Shown here piece after piece: positions 17,489 through 26,386 of a stretch of 64,000 nucleotides of DNA. The notes under the pieces are model-generated. The model saw nothing but the letters and a program-made list of their open reading frames with translations. It searched no databases and was not told where the DNA came from. The first letter of the stretch is position 1. Every line of letters starts with the position of its first letter. Origin of the DNA: Flavobacteriaceae bacterium R38 (GTDB lineage: Bacteria; Bacteroidota; Bacteroidia; Flavobacteriales; Flavobacteriaceae); NCBI GenBank assembly GCA_009901575.1, contig WXYP01000003.1:248001-312000 (forward strand), in the 5' to 3' direction. Made by a program: the position numbers and the translations under genes.

Positions 17489-18682
17489 ATGTACAGTAAA
17501 ATAAAAGAACATCTTCAACAAGAATTAGAAGAAATAAAAGATAAAGGACTCTACAAAAAAGAAAGAATTATCACCTCGCCTCAAGATGCGGTAATTAAAA
17601 TTTCTACAGGAGAAGAAGTAATTAATTTTTGTGCAAATAATTACCTGGGACTTTCGTCACATCCGGAAGTTGTACAAGCGGCAAAAGATGCGTTAGATTC
17701 TCATGGTTTTGGGATGTCTTCTGTACGATTTATATGCGGAACACAAGATATTCATAAAGAACTGGAGCAAAAAATAGCAGATTTTTATCAGACTGAAGAC
17801 ACTATTTTATATGCTGCTGCTTTTGATGCTAATGGAGGTGTTTTTGAACCCTTATTAACCAAAGAGGATGCAATTATTTCAGATTCACTCAATCATGCTT
17901 CTATTATTGATGGTGTGCGTTTGTGTAAAGCCATGCGTTATCGTTATGAAAATAATAACATGAACGATCTGGAAGAACAATTAAAACAAGCCAATAAAGA
18001 TGGTGCACGTTTTAAAGTTATAGTTACAGATGGTGTGTTTTCTATGGATGGATTAGTTGCTCCTCTGGATCAAATATGCGATTTGGCAGATAAGTATGAT
18101 GCTTTAGTAATGATTGATGAATGCCATGCAGCTGGTTTTATAGGAGAAACAGGTAGAGGAACGCTGGAAGAAAAAGGCGTAATGGATAGGGTAGATATTA
18201 TCACCGGAACATTAGGTAAGGCACTTGGTGGAGCTATGGGAGGATATACTACAGGAAAAAAAGAAATTATTGAAATGCTAAGACAGCGTTCAAGACCTTA
18301 TTTGTTTTCTAATTCTTTGTCTCCGGTAATAGTGGGTGCTTCTATCAAAGTGTTTGAAATATTGTCAAATAATACTTCATTAAGAGATAAATTAGAATCA
18401 AATACTACCTATTTTAAAAAAGGAATGAAGGCTGCGGGGTTTGATATTATAGATGGCGATTCGGCAATTGTTCCGGTAATGTTATACGATGCAAAACTTT
18501 CGCAAAATATGGCAGATAAGTTGCTGGAAAAGGGAATTTACGTAATAGGGTTCTTTTTCCCGGTAGTTCCAAAAGGGAAAGCAAGAATTAGAGTACAGCT
18601 CTCAGCAGCTCATGAAAAAGAACATTTGGATACCGCAATTGAAGCATTTACTAGCGTTGGGAAGGAATTAGGAGTTATCTAA
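17489..18682 (+). CDS. kbl: glycine C-acetyltransferase (2-amino-3-ketobutyrate CoA ligase)
   Basis: A 397-residue PLP enzyme of the alpha-oxoamine synthase family, near-standard length. Diagnostic segments are [16 protein letters not shown], the cofactor aspartate in [17 protein letters not shown], and the PLP lysine in [16 protein letters not shown]. It cleaves 2-amino-3-ketobutyrate to glycine and acetyl-CoA in threonine breakdown. Related enzymes (serine palmitoyltransferase, BioF) share the fold, but the overall pattern fits Kbl. The partner threonine dehydrogenase is not in this window. Confidence 0.93.
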   Translation: MYSKIKEHLQQELEEIKDKGLYKKERIITSPQDAVIKISTGEEVINFCANNYLGLSSHPEVVQAAKDALDSHGFGMSSVRFICGTQDIHKELEQKIADFYQTEDTILYAAAFDANGGVFEPLLTKEDAIISDSLNHASIIDGVRLCKAMRYRYENNNMNDLEEQLKQANKDGARFKVIVTDGVFSMDGLVAPLDQICDLADKYDALVMIDECHAAGFIGETGRGTLEEKGVMDRVDIITGTLGKALGGAMGGYTTGKKEIIEMLRQRSRPYLFSNSLSPVIVGASIKVFEILSNNTSLRDKLESNTTYFKKGMKAAGFDIIDGDSAIVPVMLYDAKLSQNMADKLLEKGIYVIGFFFPVVPKGKARIRVQLSAAHEKEHLDTAIEAFTSVGKELGVI

Positions 18683-18730
18683 ATAAGAAAGGATTTTCTT
18701 AAAAAAAACTAAAAAAATAATAAATTTGTT

Positions 18731-18761
18731 TTTGTAGTTAGGTATAACAAACTTACATTTG
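18731..18761 (+). promoter_or_regulatory. promoter of the OmpA-family gene
   Basis: TTTG at 18731-18734, 19 bp spacer, TACATTTG at 18754-18761: both boxes match the Bacteroidota primary-sigma consensus. Distance to the ATG is 33 bp. This is the best complete promoter in the window and suits an abundant outer-membrane protein. Confidence 0.7.
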
Positions 18762-18794
18762 TGATTAATTAACACTTAAAAATAGACAACACAC

Positions 18795-20159
18795 ATGAAA
18801 CATCTTAGCAAAATTTTAATTGCTTTGTTACTTTTTGTAGGGCTAGGCAATATGCAAGCGCAGGACGAAAATAACCCCTGGGTAATTACAATAGGTGCCA
18901 ATGCAGTAGATACATTTCCAACAAATGAACCCGGTCAGGGAGCTTGGTTTTCACAATTCTTTAATGCAAATGATCACTGGAACATTATTCCTTCAATATC
19001 AGTGATTTCTGTATCGAGATATGTAGGTGATGGATTTTCTATTGGAGCCAGAGGATCTTTCAATGAAATAGATCAACTTGGAGATATACCTGTTGATGAT
19101 CTTACTTATTATTCATTAGATGCAACAATTAAGTATAACCTTAATCAGTTTTTAAAATTAGGAAGGTTTGATCCTTTCATAGAAACAGGAGGTGGATATA
19201 CTTGGATTGATGATTCAGGAAATGGTACACTGAATGGAGGTTTAGGTTTTAACTTTTGGTTTAACGAATCAATTGGTTTAACATTACAATCTACTTATAA
19301 ACATGTATTTGAAGACGAAGGATTCCCTGTTCCTCACTTTCAACATGTAGCTGGTGTAGCAATCAAATTTGGGGGTAAAGATACTGACGGAGATGGTATC
19401 TATGACAGAGAAGATGCATGTCCTGAGATTGCAGGTCTTCCAGCATTTAATGGATGCCCTGATTCAGATGGAGATGGAATAGAAGATGCTAAAGATTCTT
19501 GTCCGAATGAAGCAGGTTCTGCAGAATTAAACGGATGTCCTGATTCAGATGGAGATGGTATTGCTGATAAAGATGATGCTTGTCCAAACGTAGCTGGATT
19601 AGCGGCGCTTAGAGGATGTCCTGATTCAGATGGAGACGGTATTGCTGATAAAGATGACGCTTGTCCAAACGAAGCTGGACCACAGGCTAACAGAGGATGC
19701 CCATGGCCAGACAGAGATAATGATGGAGTTTTAGATAAGGATGATCAATGTCCGGATGTAGCTGGAACTGTAGCAAACAACGGTTGCCCGGAAGTAACTG
19801 AAGAAGTACAAAAGCAGCTTAACGATTATGCTAAAACTATCTTATTTGATACTGGTAAATCTAGTATTAAAGATGAATCAGAAGCAGTACTTGGTGACAT
19901 CATCAAAATCTTAAATGAGTATCCTAATGCTAACTTTACTGTAGAAGGACATACAGATAGCGTTGGTAGTGAAAAAACTAACCAAAGATTATCTGATGAG
20001 AGAGCAAATTCTGTAAAAGATTATTTGACAAGTCATGGTGTTTCTTCAAGTAGATTAAATGCTACTGGTTATGGAGAATCTAATCCTATTGCTACTAATA
20101 AAACAAGAGCAGGTAGAGCTCAAAATAGAAGAGTTGAAATTAACTTAGTGAAAAACTAA
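18795..20159 (+). CDS. OmpA-family outer membrane protein with thrombospondin type 3 repeats
   Basis: A 454-residue protein with a signal peptide (about 1-22, ending MQAQ). Residues about 25-190 form an N-terminal beta-barrel-like domain. Residues about 195-335 contain five calcium-binding repeats of DxDGDGIxD...CP type, each ending in GCP. The C-terminus is a peptidoglycan-binding OmpA domain ([10 protein letters not shown], then [20 protein letters not shown], then RAQNRRVEI). It should link the outer membrane to the cell wall. Two neighbouring repeats are nearly identical in DNA, indicating recent duplication or conversion. Confidence 0.95.
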   Translation: MKHLSKILIALLLFVGLGNMQAQDENNPWVITIGANAVDTFPTNEPGQGAWFSQFFNANDHWNIIPSISVISVSRYVGDGFSIGARGSFNEIDQLGDIPVDDLTYYSLDATIKYNLNQFLKLGRFDPFIETGGGYTWIDDSGNGTLNGGLGFNFWFNESIGLTLQSTYKHVFEDEGFPVPHFQHVAGVAIKFGGKDTDGDGIYDREDACPEIAGLPAFNGCPDSDGDGIEDAKDSCPNEAGSAELNGCPDSDGDGIADKDDACPNVAGLAALRGCPDSDGDGIADKDDACPNEAGPQANRGCPWPDRDNDGVLDKDDQCPDVAGTVANNGCPEVTEEVQKQLNDYAKTILFDTGKSSIKDESEAVLGDIIKILNEYPNANFTVEGHTDSVGSEKTNQRLSDERANSVKDYLTSHGVSSSRLNATGYGESNPIATNKTRAGRAQNRRVEINLVKN

Positions 20160-20188
20160 GAAGAAACTCTATATTTCTTTAAGTATAT

Positions 20189-20219
20189 AAAAAAGCTCCG
20201 GATTTCCGGAGCTTTTTTT
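20189..20219 (+). terminator. terminator of the OmpA-family gene
   Basis: A 14-bp stem AAAAAAGCTCCGGA / TCCGGAGCTTTTTT with a 2-nt loop, followed by T. A strong intrinsic terminator 29 bp after the stop codon. Confidence 0.85.
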
Positions 20220-20351
20220 ATTTTTACCCAATCATCGAGATTAAGTACGCTAAGGCTTGTCTCAAAGTCTAAAATTTGTTCCTGGCGAATGCCTTGTGAA
20301 TTTGTCTCGAAGCAGTTTATTAATATGAATAAGATTAATTTTTTCAGATAA

Positions 20352-23123
20352 ATGAAATCATTCTTACAAGAGGTCGTTGATGAGGTTTTAGAAATGCCGC
20401 ATGAATTGAATGAATTTGTATTTATCCTTCCAAGTAAAAGAGCAGGTACTTTTCTTAAGAATGAGCTTTTAAAAAAAAACAGGAAAACAACTTTTGGCCC
20501 TTTAATCTATAGTATTGAAGATTTTGTTCAGGAACTATCCGGACTAAAATTAAGTACTAACACCATCTTGTTGTTCGAATTTTATCAGGTATACAAAGAG
20601 ATAACAGAAGAAGAAGCTACAGAAAGTTTTTATACATTTTCAAAATGGGCAACAGCAATCTTACAAGATTTTAATGAGATCGACAGGTATCTCATTCCTC
20701 CAGATAAAATTTTTTCATATTTATCGTCAATAAAAGAACTGGATCATTGGTATCTACAGGAGCATAAGACTGATCTTCAGAAGAATTATATTAAATTTTG
20801 GAATACGCTTAAAACGTACTATGAAGTCTTTTCTAAAAGGCTTTTAGACCAACAGATAGGATATCAAGGCCTTATCTATAAAGAAGCGGTAGAAAACCTC
20901 GAATTATACATTCAGAACAATAGTTCAAAAAAATATATATTTATTGGTTTTAATGCATTAAATACAGCAGAATCTACAATTATACAGGAATTTATAGATA
21001 TCGCAAATGCGGAAGTTTTTTGGGACATAGATGCCTTTTTCTTAGAAGATAAAGATCACGATGCCGGATTGTTTCTACGTCACTATAAAAATACCTGGAA
21101 ATATTATCAACGTAATCCTTTTAAAAATGTTTCTAATCATTTTACCCAGGAAAAAGATATTGAGATTATAGGTGTTCCTAAAAATATCGGGCAAGCTAAG
21201 TATATCAGTAAGTTGCTAAAAGAACTTCATATCAAAAACCCAAAATTGAATAGCACGGCAGTGGTTCTGGGTAATGAATCATTATTAATTCCTGTTGTCA
21301 ATTCGATTCCCGAAGAAATTAAAGCGGTTAATATAACTAGCGGATTTCCTTTAAACCTAAGCCCGATAGCTTCTTATTTCAATCTTTTATTTGAGATGAT
21401 TGAAAACGAGAATGAAAATGGCTGGTATTATAAATATGTAATTGATTTTCTGGCACATCCGGTTACCAGGACATTATTTACAATAGAAGAAATAGATTAT
21501 TCTTCTCTTCTAATTAAAGTAATCAATGAAGAAAATATAGTTTTCTTAAGTATAGATTTTATTAAAAAGCATACTTCGGCTGTTTTTGATGAGTTGTTTA
21601 GCTATTGTTTTTTTTCAATAAAGAAAATCGGAATTCAGGAGATTATTAAAAAAAGCTTGACGCTTACACTTAAATTAAAAGAAATCTACAGTACAGAAAA
21701 ACAGTCTAACAACTTGTTTTTAGAATATTTATATCGCTTTTATGAGTTGTTTAATCAAATAGATGTATTAAATAAAAAGTATGGATCTATACAAAGTATC
21801 AAAGAGCTAAAAGGAATTTATAAAGAATATGTACTTCATGAGAGTGTAGACTTCAAAGGAGAGCCTCTGGAAGGATTACAGCTTATGGGGGTTTTAGAAA
21901 GTAGAAACCTGGATTTTGAAACGGTAATTATTTCTTCTGTAAATGAAGGGGTTTTACCATCAGGAAAAAGCGATGGTTCTTTTATTCCGTTTGATGTAAA
22001 AAATGCTTTTGGATTGCCAACTTATAAAGAGAAAGATGCCATCTATGCCTATCATTTTTATCATTTAATACAAAGAGCAAAAAATGTTTATTTGCTTTAT
22101 AATACAGAACCGGATGTATTAGAAGGAAGTGAAAAAAGTAGGTTTTTATTGCAGTTAAATCTTAATAAACAACCGGCACATTTGGTTAAAGAAATTATTG
22201 CTAGCCCTTTGGTAACTGCACAGAATAAAGGGATACAACAAGTAACAAAAACGCCTTTGGTGATGTCTGCTCTAAGAAGAATTGCAGAGCGAGGATTTTC
22301 ACCAACATCGTTGACCAATTATATTAGAAATCCGATTGATTTTTACTATCAAAGTATACTCGGACTTAAAAATGAAATTGGAGTAGAAGAGACGATAGCC
22401 GCGAATACATTAGGAACCGTTGTTCACAATACACTTGAAGAACTCTACAAACCGTTAGAAGGCCTGGAATTAAAGTCAGAAATGGTTGAAGAAATGGAGT
22501 CTAAGATTGAAGAGTTGGTCAGGAAGCAGTTTCGAAAAGTATACAAAAGTGGAGATATAAGCCGGGGAAAAAACCTGATTATCTTTAATGTAGCGATAAA
22601 ATATATTGAGAAGTTTTTAATTCAGGAAAAAAAAGATTTAGAGAAGGGAGCTGTTATTAAGATTCTTCAAATAGAAAGTGATCTTAGAGTTGAAATTAAA
22701 ATCCCAGAGCTGGAAATTCCAATTTATTTGAGAGGAAAAGTAGATCGTGTCGACCAAAAAGACGGAATGCTGCGAATTATTGATTATAAAACCGGGAAGG
22801 TCAATCAGAATGACGTAGAAATCATAGATTGGGAGGTATTGACGGCAGATTATAAGTACAGTAAGGCTTTCCAGGTATTAGCGTATGCACATATGCTTAA
22901 GGATTTAACAAAAGGAGGAATGGTTGAGGCTGGAATTATTTCGTTTAAGAATACTCAAAACGGATTTTTAAAGTTTGCAGAAAAAGATAAACCAGGATAT
23001 TACGCAAAAAAACAGACACAGATTACAGAGGAGGTTCATGAAAAGTTTTTAAAAGAACTGAAAGTATTGATTATAGAAATTTTTAATCCTGATACCCCCT
23101 TTATAGAAAAAGAGATTAATTGA
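20352..23123 (+). CDS. AddB-like PD-(D/E)XK nuclease protein
   Basis: A 923-residue protein. The N-terminal half resembles an inactivated helicase (FVFILPSKRAGTFLKNEL near 20-37), and LQLMGVLESRNLDFETVIISSVNEG near 510 is typical of AddB/RecC-like proteins. The C-terminal nuclease has LRGKVDRVDQ and IIDYKTGKV (about 793-815). The cysteines that bind an iron-sulphur cluster in Bacillus AddB are absent: the usual SxxxYxxCPFxYF position reads SLTNYIRNPIDFYY. It probably partners with the helicase-nuclease encoded at 14334. It ends 1 bp before the next gene. Confidence 0.85.
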   Translation: MKSFLQEVVDEVLEMPHELNEFVFILPSKRAGTFLKNELLKKNRKTTFGPLIYSIEDFVQELSGLKLSTNTILLFEFYQVYKEITEEEATESFYTFSKWATAILQDFNEIDRYLIPPDKIFSYLSSIKELDHWYLQEHKTDLQKNYIKFWNTLKTYYEVFSKRLLDQQIGYQGLIYKEAVENLELYIQNNSSKKYIFIGFNALNTAESTIIQEFIDIANAEVFWDIDAFFLEDKDHDAGLFLRHYKNTWKYYQRNPFKNVSNHFTQEKDIEIIGVPKNIGQAKYISKLLKELHIKNPKLNSTAVVLGNESLLIPVVNSIPEEIKAVNITSGFPLNLSPIASYFNLLFEMIENENENGWYYKYVIDFLAHPVTRTLFTIEEIDYSSLLIKVINEENIVFLSIDFIKKHTSAVFDELFSYCFFSIKKIGIQEIIKKSLTLTLKLKEIYSTEKQSNNLFLEYLYRFYELFNQIDVLNKKYGSIQSIKELKGIYKEYVLHESVDFKGEPLEGLQLMGVLESRNLDFETVIISSVNEGVLPSGKSDGSFIPFDVKNAFGLPTYKEKDAIYAYHFYHLIQRAKNVYLLYNTEPDVLEGSEKSRFLLQLNLNKQPAHLVKEIIASPLVTAQNKGIQQVTKTPLVMSALRRIAERGFSPTSLTNYIRNPIDFYYQSILGLKNEIGVEETIAANTLGTVVHNTLEELYKPLEGLELKSEMVEEMESKIEELVRKQFRKVYKSGDISRGKNLIIFNVAIKYIEKFLIQEKKDLEKGAVIKILQIESDLRVEIKIPELEIPIYLRGKVDRVDQKDGMLRIIDYKTGKVNQNDVEIIDWEVLTADYKYSKAFQVLAYAHMLKDLTKGGMVEAGIISFKNTQNGFLKFAEKDKPGYYAKKQTQITEEVHEKFLKELKVLIIEIFNPDTPFIEKEIN

Positions 23124-23124
23124 T

Positions 23125-23973
23125 ATGATAGAAGAAAAAAATATTATTCTTGAAGGAAAACACCAAAAACCAATATTAGCAGATGTATTTCTTAATGATA
23201 ATACTTCTAAAAAGCCGGTAGTTGTATTTTGTCATGGATATAAAGGATTTAAAGATTGGGGAAGCTGGGATACTGTAGCCAATGCTTTTGCAAATGCCGA
23301 TTTTTGTTTTATCAAATTCAATTTTTCACATAATGGAGGTACTGTGGAACAGCCTATAGATTTCCCTGACCTGGATGCTTTTGGGAATAATAATTATGAA
23401 AAAGAATTAGACGATCTGGAAACCGTATTAGATTGGATAACAAATGCCGATTTTAAATACAAAGATCGGATAGATTCAACAAAAATTATATTGATTGGTC
23501 ATTCGAGAGGGGGAGGAATAGTCACAATAAAAGCCCATGAAGATCGACGTGTTTCTCACATTATTTCCTGGGCAGGAGTAAGTGATTATGGCAGTAGGTT
23601 TGGAAGTGAAGAAGCTATAGCTTTATGGGAAAAAGAAGGAGTGACTTATGTTAAAAATGGTAGAACCAAACAAGAAATGCCGCTTTATTACCAGTTTTAT
23701 GAGAATTTTAAACAAAACGAAGCACGTTTGAATATTAAAAATGCTGCTATGAATCTTAACATACCGCATTGTATTATTCATGGGGACACAGATGAAACAG
23801 TACATCTAGATGAAGCTAAGAATTTACATCAATGGAACCCAAAAAGTGAAATCTTTATTATCGAAGATGCAAATCATGTTTTTGGTGGGAAGCATCCGTG
23901 GAGTGAAAAAACAATGCCAGATCATTTAAACCTGGCATTTCAAAAGAGTATTTCTTTTATTAATAATAATTAA
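23125..23973 (+). CDS. alpha/beta hydrolase (dienelactone hydrolase / peptidase-like)
   Basis: A 282-residue cytoplasmic protein. The oxyanion region VVVFCHGYKGFKDWGSW is followed by the nucleophile elbow LIGHSRGGGIV (about residue 127), the acid in IIHGDTDETVHL, and the histidine in IEDANHVFGGKHPW. This is a complete catalytic triad. The substrate is unknown; the family includes esterases and acyl-peptidases. It begins 1 bp after the AddB-like gene, so it is co-transcribed with it. Confidence 0.87.
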   Translation: MIEEKNIILEGKHQKPILADVFLNDNTSKKPVVVFCHGYKGFKDWGSWDTVANAFANADFCFIKFNFSHNGGTVEQPIDFPDLDAFGNNNYEKELDDLETVLDWITNADFKYKDRIDSTKIILIGHSRGGGIVTIKAHEDRRVSHIISWAGVSDYGSRFGSEEAIALWEKEGVTYVKNGRTKQEMPLYYQFYENFKQNEARLNIKNAAMNLNIPHCIIHGDTDETVHLDEAKNLHQWNPKSEIFIIEDANHVFGGKHPWSEKTMPDHLNLAFQKSISFINNN

Positions 23974-23981
23974 TATCAATG

Positions 23982-24055
23982 TGGAGCATATCGGATTCGA
24001 ACCGATGGCCTCTACGCTGCCAGCGTAGCGCTCTAGCCAACTGAGCTAATGCCCC
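23982..24055 (-). tRNA. tRNA-Ala (anticodon GGC)
   Basis: A full cloverleaf can be drawn on the minus strand. The acceptor stem is GGGGCAT/ATGCTCC with one G-U pair, the D arm GCTC...GAGC, the anticodon stem CTACG/CGTAG with loop CTGGCAG (anticodon GGC), and the T arm ATCGG-TTCGAAT-CCGAT, with discriminator A. CCA is not encoded. It lies between the converging hydrolase and stress-protein genes. Confidence 0.96.
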
Positions 24056-24061
24056 TTAACT

Positions 24062-24850
24062 TTACAGTTTTCCAATAAGAACTAAAACAGGGATTTTACA
24101 ATGAAACTCCTCTTTTGAAATTATATTTTTTTCCCAAAGTTTGATAAAGAACCCTCTTTTTCTTCTGAAAACACAAAGCAAGTCCGGTCTATTATGGTGA
24201 AAATGTTCTAATACTCCTTGAAAAGTAGTTGCATTTTCGGTATGGGTAATTTCTCCTAAAGCTTCTAATTTCGGATTAATTTTAAGATCCTTTGGCTTGT
24301 GCTTTGGAGTCTTGACCATAAGAAGGTTAGTTTTCAATTGAAATTTTTCTTTAACTGCTTCCAAAGGAGCCAGCGCATTATCTCTTTTTATGATTCCGGA
24401 TCTAAATGCCAGCAAGACAGATGAAGGAGCAGAAAATGTATATCCGTTAGGAACAATAAGTGCAGGAATTTCATTTTGTTTGATAATACTCCCGGATGCA
24501 CTGTCTAAAAATACATCATTTTTTATAGCGCTGTCAGATTCTATAATAACCAAATCTATATTTAATTCTTTAGAAATAGTTGTTATGACATCAGTCAAAC
24601 TTCCTTTGGCAGTTACAGAAGCGATCTCTGTATTTTTCTTATCAACTTTAGAAACAATATCATTAATATGAGCTTTGGTCTCACGTTCTACTATCTCATC
24701 TATGTTAATAATGCTTCCCGCCCTGGAAACTACATTGTAATGTCCAAGGACATATATCTTAGCTTTAAAATACTCAGCAAAATCTATAGCGTATTGTAAC
24801 GTACTTTCTAAGTTAGTTGAAGCAGCGACCGGGACTAAAATATTTTTCAT
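24062..24850 (-). CDS. universal stress protein (UspA family), tandem-domain type
   Basis: A 262-residue protein. The N-terminal half is a clear UspA fold (KNILVPVAASTNLESTLQYAIDFAEYF ... LIVPNG, about residues 1-140). The C-terminal half is a degenerate second copy ending IPVLVLIGKL. The G-x2-G-x9-G-S/T ATP-binding signature is not intact in the first domain (only SGSIIKQ remains), suggesting a non-ATP-binding type. It probably modulates stress survival; partners are unknown. It begins 52 bp from the divergent acetyltransferase gene. Confidence 0.88.
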   Translation of the reverse strand: MKNILVPVAASTNLESTLQYAIDFAEYFKAKIYVLGHYNVVSRAGSIINIDEIVERETKAHINDIVSKVDKKNTEIASVTAKGSLTDVITTISKELNIDLVIIESDSAIKNDVFLDSASGSIIKQNEIPALIVPNGYTFSAPSSVLLAFRSGIIKRDNALAPLEAVKEKFQLKTNLLMVKTPKHKPKDLKINPKLEALGEITHTENATTFQGVLEHFHHNRPDLLCVFRRKRGFFIKLWEKNIISKEEFHCKIPVLVLIGKL

Positions 24851-24902
24851 TTGTCTTTCTTATTTTTACGAAGTTAAAAATACATAAAAAGAACTAATAA
24901 AT

Positions 24903-25406
24903 ATGAATATTCGTCAAGCAGAAACGCCAGATCTGAATAACATTATAAATATTACGAAAGCTTGCAATCTTTTTATGCGATCTAAAGGGATTTTTCAATG
25001 GACAGATGAATACCCTTCATTGGATGATTTTAAAAATGATTTTGAAAGAAATGAATTGTATGTCCTGGAAAAAGAAGATAATGTTATAGGTTGTATCGTT
25101 ATTTCAACTTTTATGGATGAAATATACAAACCAGTAAAATGGTTAACTCCTAATGAAAATAATATTTATATCCACAGAATAGCAATCCATCCCGAATATC
25201 AAGGCATGGGATATGCTCAAAAGTTAATGGATTTTGCAGAAAACTATGCAAAAACAAATAATTATACTTCGGTACGCTTAGATACTTTTAGTCAAAACAA
25301 AAGAAATCAAAGGTTTTATGAAGTTCGTGGGTATCAACGTTTAGAAAATATTAGTATTCCTCAACAAAGTGAACATCCGTTCTATTGTTATGAGAATGTA
25401 TTATAA
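24903..25406 (+). CDS. GNAT-family N-acetyltransferase
   Basis: A 167-residue protein with the GNAT fold. The acetyl-CoA pyrophosphate loop is HRIAIHPEYQGMGYAQKLMDF (loop YQGMGYA, about residues 94-110), followed by YTSVRLDTFSQNKRNQRFYE, the typical C-terminal strand and Tyr. The acceptor is unknown. It is divergent from the stress-protein gene and followed by a cluster of palindromic repeats. Confidence 0.9.
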   Translation: MNIRQAETPDLNNIINITKACNLFMRSKGIFQWTDEYPSLDDFKNDFERNELYVLEKEDNVIGCIVISTFMDEIYKPVKWLTPNENNIYIHRIAIHPEYQGMGYAQKLMDFAENYAKTNNYTSVRLDTFSQNKRNQRFYEVRGYQRLENISIPQQSEHPFYCYENVL

Positions 25407-25422
25407 ATAAATTAAATGTTAA

Positions 25423-25510
25423 TGTTACTTCGAGCGCAGTCGAGAAGTTTCAAAAACCTGATTTAAAATAGGCTCCGACTTTGTTATTCAGGCGGACGCT
25501 CGAAGTGACA
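25423..25510. repeat. inverted repeat, arms containing ACTTCGAGCG
   Basis: Left arm 25423-25436 and right arm 25497-25510 are inverted copies with one mismatch (TGTTACTTCGAGCG against CGCTCGAAGTGACA). Short palindromes of this type are, to my knowledge, scattered through flavobacterial intergenic regions as REP-like or miniature mobile elements. Confidence 0.7.
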
Positions 25511-25697
25511 TTTTTTAATGGAAATACATTTTAAGGTAAGAGTACTCTGTGGTAAGAACACACTGTCATTCCTGCGAAGGCAGGAATCTAAATATATTTA
25601 ATAGTCATTCCGTATAATGGATTCCTGCCTTCGCAGGAATGATACCTTATTGTAAACTAAGCATTTTAGAAAAGAAATGAACTCTTAAATCAGGTTT
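25454..25697. repeat. outer inverted repeat, arms AAACCTGATTTAA
   Basis: A 13-bp perfect inverted repeat: 25454-25466 and 25685-25697. It encloses the palindromic pair at 25566-25642 and overlaps the loop of the repeat at 25423-25510, so the 300-bp gap contains interleaved repeats. Confidence 0.5.
25566..25642. repeat. paired 23-bp palindromic repeats (TCATTCCTGCGAAGGCAGGAATC)
   Basis: A perfect 23-bp inverted repeat: 25566-25588 and its reverse complement 25620-25642. Each arm is itself a palindrome (ATTCCTGC GAAG GCAGGAAT), so it can form two small hairpins or one long stem. The layout fits a REP-like doublet and may also terminate transcription from both sides. Confidence 0.8.
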
Positions 25698-25709
25698 AAA
25701 TTACCGAAA

Positions 25710-26297
25710 CTATTTTTTATAAAAGTTCATTTCATCTACATACTTCCATACCGATTCCGGGAGTAGTGGCCGAATATTTTTCTTCTCAGCTATGCTTTTC
25801 CTGATAAAAGTAGAAGAAATTTGCATTATTGGTGCATCAATTTGGTGAATATGATGATGGTTGATGAGTTGATTGTTTACTGCCTGATCAGAAATTCTCG
25901 GATAAACATAAATATGATAATTCTCAAGAATAACCTCATAGTTTTTCCATTTGTGAAAACTGTTTAAATTGTCTTCTCCCATAATCAGGCAAAATTCAAA
26001 ATCCGGGTATTTTTCCTGGATATAAACTAAGGTATCTATGGTATAATTTGGTTGTGGGAGTTTAAATTCGATATTGCTGGGTTTTAGCTTTTGATAATCT
26101 TTGGTAGCTTCGTAAACCATTTGATAACGATGATGATTATCTAATAACGAACTTTTCTTTTTAAAAGGATTGTGAGGAGTTATAACGAGCCATACTTCAT
26201 CCAGATCACTATGCTCTGCCATATGATTTGCAATTGCCATATGCCCAATGTGAATAGGATTGTAAGTGCCAAAATAAAGTCCTACTTTCTTTTTCAT
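25710..26297 (-). CDS. nadD: nicotinate-nucleotide adenylyltransferase
   Basis: A 195-residue enzyme that adenylates nicotinate mononucleotide in NAD synthesis. The nucleotidyltransferase motif YFGTYNPIHIGHMAIANH (about residues 8-25) includes the GxxxPxHxGH signature. The C-terminal ISSTFIRKSI is the matching ISSTxIR motif. Length is standard. It follows yicC-gmk on the same strand, separated from gmk by an 85-bp leader that strongly resembles the one before purN. Confidence 0.96.
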   Translation of the reverse strand: MKKKVGLYFGTYNPIHIGHMAIANHMAEHSDLDEVWLVITPHNPFKKKSSLLDNHHRYQMVYEATKDYQKLKPSNIEFKLPQPNYTIDTLVYIQEKYPDFEFCLIMGEDNLNSFHKWKNYEVILENYHIYVYPRISDQAVNNQLINHHHIHQIDAPIMQISSTFIRKSIAEKKNIRPLLPESVWKYVDEMNFYKK

Positions 26298-26386
26298 GTG
26301 TTTCTTTTATTGTCTTTTAAATGACACATGCTGTTCGCTATTAATTATTTCCTTATATGATGAAGCATTTAACATGCTCGTTTCAT
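26298..26386 (-). promoter_or_regulatory. structured leader shared with purN, upstream of nadD
   Basis: The minus-strand sequence begins with the mini-ORF ATGAAACGAGCATGTTAA and ends at the nadD ATG, spanning 89 nt against 90 nt before purN. A 7-bp stem pairs 26366-26372 with 26317-26323 (TTAAATG/CATTTAA), equivalent to the purN stem but with T-A in place of A-T at one position. The mini-ORF ATG overlaps the gmk stop codon (ATGA), so it could be translated by ribosomes finishing gmk. A second frame in this copy, 11 codons from 26332, ends by overlapping the nadD ATG; the purN copy reads ATG TGA at that position. Confidence 0.6.
26369..26386 (-). CDS. five-residue upstream ORF (MKRAC) before nadD
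   Basis: ATG, AAA, CGA, GCA, TGT, TAA, identical to the purN uORF. Its start overlaps the gmk stop as ATGA, a typical coupling arrangement. Translation is not proven. Confidence 0.45.
   Translation of the reverse strand: MKRAC

Noticed and set aside
20220-20351. Possible partial REP-like sequence upstream of the AddB-like gene (segments such as GTCTCGAAGC)
   Set aside because: No complete inverted partner or second copy could be found within the window.
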